A DNA stretch of 11,679 nucleotides, taken from assembly GCA_003104895.1 (NCBI GenBank), contig PQAG01000106.1:5911-17589 (forward strand), given 5' to 3'. The first letter of the stretch is position 1. Each line of letters starts with the position of its first letter. Positions 5,480 through 11,679 of the stretch are shown piece after piece. This DNA is from Nitrosomonadales bacterium (GTDB lineage: Bacteria > Pseudomonadota > Gammaproteobacteria > Burkholderiales > Sulfuricellaceae). Below the pieces are notes generated by a model, which saw only the letters and a list, made by a program, of their open reading frames with translations, searched no databases and was not told the origin of the DNA. The translations under genes and the position numbers were made by a program.

Positions 5480-7840
5480 ATGGCCCACATCGAAATTGAC
5501 GGCAGACAACTGGAAGTAAAGGACGGCAGCACCGTAATGGATGCTGCTCGTCAGGCGGGGATTTACATTCCGCATTTCTGCTATCACAAGAAACTCTCCA
5601 TCGCGGGCAATTGCCGCATGTGCCTGGTGCAGGTCGAGAAAGCGCCGAAACCGCTCCCTGCCTGCGCGACCCCTGTCACCGATGGCATGAAAGTACAGAC
5701 CCGTTCCGAATCCGCCATCCGCGCCCAGAAGGGCGTGATGGAGTTTCTCCTCATCAATCACCCGCTCGATTGTCCCATTTGCGACCAGGGCGGCGAATGC
5801 CAGTTGCAGGACCTGGCGGTAGGGTATGGCGATGTGGCTTCGCGCTACCATGAAGAAAAACGCGTGGTCAGCAACAAGGAACTCGGCCCCCTGATTTCCA
5901 CCGATATGACTCGCTGCATCCATTGCACCCGGTGCGTGCGTTTTGGCCAGGAAATTGCCGGCATTATGGAAATGGGCCAGGCTGGGCGCGGCGAGCACTC
6001 CGAAATCATGCCTTTCGTGGAGCGCACGGTAAATTCGGAACTTTCCGGCAACATGATTGACCTGTGCCCGGTCGGCGCGCTCACCAGCAAGCCGTTCCGC
6101 TATACCGCGCGTGCCTGGGAACTGACCCGCCGCGCATCTGTCAGCCCGCACGACAGCCTGGGATCCAATCTTGCGGTACATGTAAAGAACAACCGCGTTA
6201 TGCGTGTCGTGCCGCGAGAGAACGAGGCCATCAATGAATGCTGGCTGTCCGACAAGGACCGCTATTCCTACGAAGCCCTTAATTCCGAACAGCGCCTCAC
6301 CCAGCCCATGATCAAGCGTCATGGCGAATGGCAGGAGTGCGACTGGCAGACTGCTCTGGAATATGTGGCCAACGGCCTGAAACGCATTCGAGACGATCAT
6401 GGAGCGGCCCAGATTGGCGCGCTGGCAACCCCGCACAGCACGCTGGAAGAGCTGTACCTGCTGCAGAAATTTGTGCGTGGATTGGGCAGCGGCAACGTGG
6501 ATCACCGTACCCGGCAGTCCGATTTCGCTGCGGATAGCGCCACCCGTGGCGCTCCTTGGCTGGGACAGAGCATTGCCGCGGTGCAGGAACTGGATCGCGC
6601 ACTGGTGATCGGCAGTACTCTGCGCAAAGACCATCCCTTGCTTGCTCACCGCCTGCGCCAAGCAGTAAAGGCTGGCGCGGAACTGAATCTGTTGAACCCG
6701 GTGGATGATGATCCGCTGTGCAAGGTGGCAAATAAACTGATCGTATCGCCTGCTGACATGCAGAATGCCTTGGCCCAGGTTCTTAAGGCGCTTGCAGAAA
6801 TCAAGCAATCTGCAGCGCCACAGAGCGTTGCTGGTGTTTCTGTTACACCAACTGCTCAATCCATTGCGGCCAGTCTGGCGGCGGGAGACAAAAAAGCGGT
6901 ACTGCTGGGCAATCTGGCGCAGCACCATCCACGCTACAGCGAAGTGCATGCTCTGGCGCAGGAGATTGCACGTGCTTCTGGCGCCACTCTGGGTGTGATG
7001 GGCGAGGCTGCGAACAGCGTCGGCGCCTATCTTGCCGGTGCGGTGCCATTTGCCGGCCCTCTGGGCAAGCCCGAAGCGGCGGGTATGAATGCGGCAGAAA
7101 TGCTGCAGAACCCCCGTCTGGCTTACTTGCTGCTGAATACAGAGATCGAGCTGGATTGCCATGACCCGCAGCTGGCGGCGAACGCGATGGAAAACGCCGA
7201 ATTGGTGGTTGCCATGAGCGCCTATCGGCATCAGGCCATGAATTACGCGGATGTTATGCTGCCGGTGGCGCCATTTGCCGAGACATCGGGGACATTCGTA
7301 AATGCCGAGGGCCGCGCCCAGAGCTTTAATGCCGTGGTCAAACCGCTTGGAGAAACCCGCCCGGCCTGGAAAGTGTTGCGTGTGCTGGGCAACATGTTTG
7401 ACATGTGCAGCTTCGATTACGATAGCTCGGAAGACGTTCGCGCAGACATTCTCGGTTCTGGTGACGAGGCTGCTCAGGCTGCGTGCAACAACCAGTCGCA
7501 GGGCTTGGGCGAGATCAGTCATGCGGCGGCTGGCGGCGGTGTGCAGCGTATCGCCGAGGTGCCGATTTACCAGGCAGATGCCCTGGTACGCCGGGCGGGT
7601 TCGCTGCAACGCACCGTGGATGGCGCCGCACCTGAAGTCGCGATGAACGGCGCACTGATGGCGGAGTTGCAAATCGAGGACGGCGGCATGGCAATGGTGC
7701 GCCAAGGGGGGGGAGGTACGGTTATGCGTGCCAGACGCGATGACAAGCTGCCACCGCGTTGTGCGCGGGTTCCTGCTGCGCATCCTCTGACGGCCGGACT
7801 CGGTGCGATGTTTGGTGAAATAGTGGTAGAGAAGGCCTGA
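5480..7840 (+). CDS. nuoG: NADH-quinone oxidoreductase subunit G (75 kDa subunit)
   Basis: NuoG is the 75-kDa Fe-S subunit that carries electrons from NuoF toward NuoI. The 786-residue product opens with a ferredoxin-type [2Fe-2S] domain (N1b: Cys34, Cys45, Cys48, Cys62). The N5 ligands His94, Cys98, Cys101 and Cys107 follow in HPLDCPICDQGGEC. The N4 ligands are Cys146, Cys149, Cys152 and Cys196. From about residue 215 it is a degenerate molybdopterin-oxidoreductase domain. The extra N7 cluster of E. coli is missing: the CxxCxxxC part reads VSPHDSLGSN, and only Cys254 may remain. The ATG at 5480 lacks a recognisable Shine-Dalgarno site. A run of eight G at 7706-7713 encodes part of Gly743-746. 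nuoH starts 4 bases after the stop. Confidence 0.97.
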   Translation: MAHIEIDGRQLEVKDGSTVMDAARQAGIYIPHFCYHKKLSIAGNCRMCLVQVEKAPKPLPACATPVTDGMKVQTRSESAIRAQKGVMEFLLINHPLDCPICDQGGECQLQDLAVGYGDVASRYHEEKRVVSNKELGPLISTDMTRCIHCTRCVRFGQEIAGIMEMGQAGRGEHSEIMPFVERTVNSELSGNMIDLCPVGALTSKPFRYTARAWELTRRASVSPHDSLGSNLAVHVKNNRVMRVVPRENEAINECWLSDKDRYSYEALNSEQRLTQPMIKRHGEWQECDWQTALEYVANGLKRIRDDHGAAQIGALATPHSTLEELYLLQKFVRGLGSGNVDHRTRQSDFAADSATRGAPWLGQSIAAVQELDRALVIGSTLRKDHPLLAHRLRQAVKAGAELNLLNPVDDDPLCKVANKLIVSPADMQNALAQVLKALAEIKQSAAPQSVAGVSVTPTAQSIAASLAAGDKKAVLLGNLAQHHPRYSEVHALAQEIARASGATLGVMGEAANSVGAYLAGAVPFAGPLGKPEAAGMNAAEMLQNPRLAYLLLNTEIELDCHDPQLAANAMENAELVVAMSAYRHQAMNYADVMLPVAPFAETSGTFVNAEGRAQSFNAVVKPLGETRPAWKVLRVLGNMFDMCSFDYDSSEDVRADILGSGDEAAQAACNNQSQGLGEISHAAAGGGVQRIAEVPIYQADALVRRAGSLQRTVDGAAPEVAMNGALMAELQIEDGGMAMVRQGGGGTVMRARRDDKLPPRCARVPAAHPLTAGLGAMFGEIVVEKA

Positions 7841-7844
7841 TCTG

Positions 7845-8873
7845 ATGGAATTCTTTCAATCCTTGTTGGGTCCAGCCTGGCCGCTGGTGTGGACGCTGGT
7901 GAAAATTATCGTCATCGTCGGCCCGCTGCTTCTGGCTGTGGCCTATGTCACTTATGCCGAGCGCAAGGTGATCGGCTACATGCAGGTTCGCATTGGACCT
8001 AACCGCGTCGGACCGCTTGGACTGCTGCAGCCGATTGCTGACGGCTTGAAGCTGATGATGAAGGAAATCATCATTCCCACCAGCGCCAACAAGGGAATAT
8101 TCCTGCTCGCGCCGGTGATGGCCATGGCGCCAGCCCTGGTGGCCTGGGCAGTGGTGCCATTCTCGCCGGAACTGGTGCTGGCGGACATCGACGCCAGCCT
8201 GCTGTTCATCATGGCGATCACCTCCATGGGCGTTTATGGCGTGGTGCTTTCGGGCTGGGCTTCCAACTCCAAGTACCCGTTCCTGGGCGCAATGCGATCA
8301 GCGGCGCAGATCGTGTCGTACGAAATCGCCATGGGTTTCGCCCTGGTGGGCGTGCTGATGGCGGCGCAAAGCCTCAACCTGGTTGAAATCGTAAATGCTC
8401 AGCAGGGCGCCACATTTTTCAGCTGGTACTGGCTGCCATTGCTCCCCATGTTTCTGGTTTACCTGATCTCCTCGGTGGCGGAAATCAACCGCGCGCCCTT
8501 CGACGTGGCCGAGGGCGAATCGGAGATCGTCGGTTTTCATGCCGAATACTCCGGCATGGCCTTCGCGGTGTTCTTCCTCGCCGAATACGCCAACATGATC
8601 CTGGTCGCAACGCTGTCTGCCCTGATGTTCCTGGGCGGCTGGCTTCCTCCGTTCGATGTGGCGCCGTTCAACTGGATACCAGGCTTCTTCTGGCTGATTG
8701 CCAAGATATGCTTCGTGCTGTTCCTGTTCCTGTGGTTCCGCGCGACGTTCCCCCGCTACCGCTATGACCAGATCATGCGCCTGGGCTGGAAGGTTTTCAT
8801 CCCGGTGACGCTGGTGTGGCTGCTGGTGATTGGCGCAATGATGCAGACCCCGCTGGGTTATTTGTTCCACTGA
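7845..8873 (+). CDS. nuoH: NADH-quinone oxidoreductase subunit H
   Basis: NuoH is the membrane subunit that joins the two arms of complex I and completes the quinone entry site. The 342-residue product is very hydrophobic, with about eight membrane segments. Conserved landmarks are YAERKVIGYMQVRIGPNRVG (37-56) and LQPIADGLKLMMKE (61-74). The acidic loop AEINRAPFDVAEGESEIVGF (212-231) is followed by HAEYSGM; it lies on the quinone-site side and links redox chemistry to proton transfer. The ATG at 7845 has GAGAAGG (7829-7835) at a 9-base gap, the strongest ribosome site among these genes, and lies 4 bases after the nuoG stop. nuoI follows after 19 bases. Length is normal for the family. Confidence 0.97.
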   Translation: MEFFQSLLGPAWPLVWTLVKIIVIVGPLLLAVAYVTYAERKVIGYMQVRIGPNRVGPLGLLQPIADGLKLMMKEIIIPTSANKGIFLLAPVMAMAPALVAWAVVPFSPELVLADIDASLLFIMAITSMGVYGVVLSGWASNSKYPFLGAMRSAAQIVSYEIAMGFALVGVLMAAQSLNLVEIVNAQQGATFFSWYWLPLLPMFLVYLISSVAEINRAPFDVAEGESEIVGFHAEYSGMAFAVFFLAEYANMILVATLSALMFLGGWLPPFDVAPFNWIPGFFWLIAKICFVLFLFLWFRATFPRYRYDQIMRLGWKVFIPVTLVWLLVIGAMMQTPLGYLFH

Positions 8874-8892
8874 AGAGCAAGACTAAATAGAA

Positions 8893-9384
8893 ATGATGAA
8901 ACGCCTCAATGCATTCTTCAAAAGTCTGCTCCTGATCGAGTTGCTTCAGGGCATGGCCGTGACCGGACGCTATTTGTTCGCGCGCAAGATCACGGTGCAG
9001 TTTCCCGAGGAGCGTACACCCTTGTCGCCGCGTTTCCGCGGCCTGCATGCGCTGCGCCGCTATCCCAACGGCGAAGAGCGCTGCATCGCATGCAAACTTT
9101 GCGAAGCGGTTTGCCCGGCCATGGCCATCCAGATCGACATGGAAGAGCGTGCTGATGGCACCCGGCGCACGACGCGCTACGACATCGACCTGACCAAGTG
9201 CATTTTCTGCGGCTTCTGTGAGGAATCGTGCCCGGTGGATTCCATTGTGGAGACCAGGGTTTTCGATTACCACGGGGACAAGCGTGGCGATCTGTACTAC
9301 ACAAAACAGATGCTGCTGGCGGTGGGCGATAAACATGAAGCACAAATCGCCAGGGATAAGAGTGCAGATGCAAAATACCGCTAG
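8893..9384 (+). CDS. nuoI: NADH-quinone oxidoreductase subunit I (8Fe-8S ferredoxin subunit)
   Basis: NuoI holds the two [4Fe-4S] clusters N6a and N6b that pass electrons from NuoG to N2 in NuoB. The 163-residue protein has two classical CxxCxxCxxxCP motifs: Cys64, 67, 70 and 74 in CIACKLCEAVCP, and Cys103, 106, 109 and 113 in CIFCGFCEESCP. An amphipathic N-terminal region (about residues 8-30) probably anchors it to the membrane arm. Two adjacent ATG codons occur (8893 and 8896). The nearest purine-rich site is AAGAG (8873-8877), rather far at 15 bases, so translation may depend on coupling to nuoH. The first ATG is kept, but the second is equally possible. nuoJ starts 21 bases after its stop. 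Confidence 0.96.
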   Translation: MMKRLNAFFKSLLLIELLQGMAVTGRYLFARKITVQFPEERTPLSPRFRGLHALRRYPNGEERCIACKLCEAVCPAMAIQIDMEERADGTRRTTRYDIDLTKCIFCGFCEESCPVDSIVETRVFDYHGDKRGDLYYTKQMLLAVGDKHEAQIARDKSADAKYR

Positions 9385-9405
9385 TTTTTTGACAGGATTC
9401 AGTAA

Positions 9406-10056
9406 ATGAATGCGCAAACGCTGATCTTCTATTTTTTTGCCACGATTCTGCTGCTGGCTGCAGTGCGCGTGGTTACAGCGCGCAATCCGGTTCACGCTGC
9501 ACTGTTTCTGGTGTTGTCGTTTTTTACCGCTGCCGCTCTGTGGATCATGCTGGAGGCCGAGTTTCTCGCCATTACGCTGGTGCTGGTGTATGTTGGTGCA
9601 GTGATGGTGCTGTTCCTGTTTGTGGTGATGATGCTGGATATCAACTACGATCTGCTGCGCGAGGGATTCTGGAATAACCTGCCCTTTGCCCTTCTCGTAA
9701 CAGTTCTGATGGCGGCAGAAATGGCGGTGGTGCTTGCCGGCCGCAATTTCTGGGCCAATGACGGTGGTGCCGTGCCTAATCTTCATGGGCCCGGATACAG
9801 CAACATCAAGGAACTGGGCCGTCTGCTCTACACCGAGTATGTCTACCCGTTTGAAATCGCTTCGGTGCTTCTTCTGGTGGCGATTGTGGCCGCCATAGCG
9901 CTCACTCTGCGCCGCCGCAAGGATACAAAATATCAGGACCCGGCCCAGCAAATTGCAGTACGCCGCAATGACCGCCTGCGCATCATTCCTGTGGCATCCG
10001 ACACCAAGCTGATGCAGAAGCAGGAAACCACACAGCAAACTGAGCAACCATCTTGA
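9406..10056 (+). CDS. nuoJ: NADH-quinone oxidoreductase subunit J
   Basis: NuoJ is a membrane subunit next to NuoA and NuoK that helps connect the quinone site to the proton channels. The 216-residue product has five hydrophobic segments, at about residues 3-23, 30-48, 54-77, 92-111 and 147-168. The third contains LVYVGAVMVLFLFVVMML (60-77), the most conserved part of the family and the helix known for a pi-bulge in structures. The C terminus (169-216) is a charged, Gln-rich tail of low conservation. The ATG at 9406 has AGGA (9394-9397) at an 8-base gap. The stop TGA at 10054-10056 is part of TGAGGA, so it overlaps the ribosome site of nuoK. Confidence 0.96.
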   Translation: MNAQTLIFYFFATILLLAAVRVVTARNPVHAALFLVLSFFTAAALWIMLEAEFLAITLVLVYVGAVMVLFLFVVMMLDINYDLLREGFWNNLPFALLVTVLMAAEMAVVLAGRNFWANDGGAVPNLHGPGYSNIKELGRLLYTEYVYPFEIASVLLLVAIVAAIALTLRRRKDTKYQDPAQQIAVRRNDRLRIIPVASDTKLMQKQETTQQTEQPS

Positions 10057-10066
10057 GGATTCACTT

Positions 10067-10372
10067 GTGCTGACTTTATCCCACTACCTCGTGCTGGGGG
10101 CCGTTTTGTTCGCCATCAGCGTAATGGGGATATTCCTTAATCGCAAGAACGTGATTGTGCTGCTTATGGCCATCGAACTGATGCTGCTGGCAGTGAACAT
10201 GAATTTTGTGGCGTTTTCGCACTACCTGCACGATACGGCAGGCCAGGTTTTCGTCTTTTTCATTCTGACCGTAGCTGCAGCAGAAGCTGCCATCGGGCTG
10301 GCGATTCTGGTGGTGCTGTTCCGCAATCTGCGTACGATTAACGTGCAGGATCTGGATCATTTGAAAGGCTAG
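10067..10372 (+). CDS. nuoK: NADH-quinone oxidoreductase subunit K
   Basis: NuoK is a small proton-translocating membrane subunit related to MrpC of sodium/proton antiporters. The 101-residue protein has three membrane segments. Glu37 lies in AIELMLLAVN and Glu73 in AAAEAAIGLAI, matching the two membrane glutamates essential for pumping in E. coli (Glu36 and Glu72). IFLNRKNVIVLLM (22-34) is also typical. The start is GTG at 10067 with GAGGA (10055-10059) 7 bases upstream, partly inside the nuoJ stop codon. The stop is TAG at 10370-10372. A second copy of the palindromic repeat begins 5 bases later and separates it from nuoL. Confidence 0.96.
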   Translation: MLTLSHYLVLGAVLFAISVMGIFLNRKNVIVLLMAIELMLLAVNMNFVAFSHYLHDTAGQVFVFFILTVAAAEAAIGLAILVVLFRNLRTINVQDLDHLKG

Positions 10373-10377
10373 CTATT

Positions 10378-10441
10378 AAGTATTCAGCTATCAGTTCTCA
10401 GTCAAAGACTGATTGCTGAGAGCTGAAAGCTGAGAACTGAA
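10378..10441 (+). repeat. Palindromic intergenic repeat, copy 2 (nuoK-nuoL gap)
   Basis: This 64-base element fills nearly the whole 72-base gap. The outer arms TTCAGCTATCAG (10383-10394) and CTGAGAACTGAA (10430-10441) are inverted at 10 of 12 positions. Stronger partial pairings exist: TCAGTTCTCAG (10391-10401) with CTGAGAACTGA (10430-10440) is perfect, and 10383-10394 with CTGAGAGCTGAA (10416-10427) matches 11/12. A central hairpin TCAGTC-AAA-GACTGA (10398-10412) competes with these. Start, middle and end segments match copy 1 at 5384-5464; the interior is 17 bases shorter and diverged. It ends three bases before the nuoL ATG. Confidence 0.8.
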
Positions 10442-10444
10442 CTT

Positions 10445-11679
<1,235 letters not shown>

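Noticed and set aside
5411..7783. A 790-codon open frame on the minus strand opposite nearly all of nuoG
   Set aside because: The translated sequence has no recognisable domain, is rich in His, Arg and Gln as expected for the complement of GC-rich codons, and lies opposite a gene with all family motifs intact. It ends inside repeat copy 1. Its length is notable, but codon bias on the coding strand explains it.
9385..9390. T6 run after the nuoI stop as a possible terminator
   Set aside because: No stable GC-rich hairpin precedes it and it lies in the middle of the operon before a good nuoJ ribosome site.
8797..10047. A 416-codon minus-strand frame opposite nuoI and nuoJ
   Set aside because: It spans two genes and their spacer, shows His/Gln-rich composition typical of antisense reading, and has no motif or ribosome site that I could recognise.

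Overview
The window is an ordinary housekeeping locus of a betaproteobacterium. It contains the 3' end of tpiA, then secG, a tRNA-Leu(GAG) gene, and the first twelve genes of the respiratory complex I operon, nuoA to nuoL; nuoL runs off the right edge. All genes are on the + strand. The betaproteobacterial assignment rests on three things: the order tpiA-secG-tRNA-Leu-nuoA, separate nuoC and nuoD genes (fused in Escherichia coli), and short NuoB, NuoE and NuoI proteins of the beta/alpha/mitochondrial type. I recall this arrangement from the betaproteobacteria but could not search for it here. The genus cannot be fixed from the sequence.

Layout. Positions 2-289 carry the C-terminal third of triosephosphate isomerase, and 316-660 carry the SecG translocase subunit. 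A 40-base spacer with a perfect 8-bp stem-loop leads to the complete tRNA-Leu at 701-785, with encoded CCA. An AT-rich spacer (786-942) has TATAAT-like boxes and probably holds the nuo promoter. From 943 the nuo genes are tightly packed: A/B, C/D and E/F overlap, and most other junctions are under 25 bases. Two junctions break this rule, F/G (98 bases) and K/L (72 bases). Each is filled by a member of one palindromic repeat family.

How the genes work together. NuoE, F and G form the NADH-oxidising arm: FMN in NuoF and Fe-S clusters N1a, N3, N1b, N4 and N5. NuoB, C, D and I connect it to the quinone site through N6a, N6b and N2. NuoA, H, J, K and L are membrane subunits that couple quinone reduction to proton pumping. 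All visible cofactor ligands are intact, so the complex looks functional. NuoM and NuoN should lie just past the right edge.

I found no previously undescribed multi-gene system. The most unusual content is the pair of related inverted-repeat elements inside the nuo transcript. Both have conserved ends, both sit within 2-5 bases of the preceding stop codon, and both precede genes with weak or absent Shine-Dalgarno sequences. A run of eight G in nuoG is a secondary point. No stretch over 300 bases lacks a gene.
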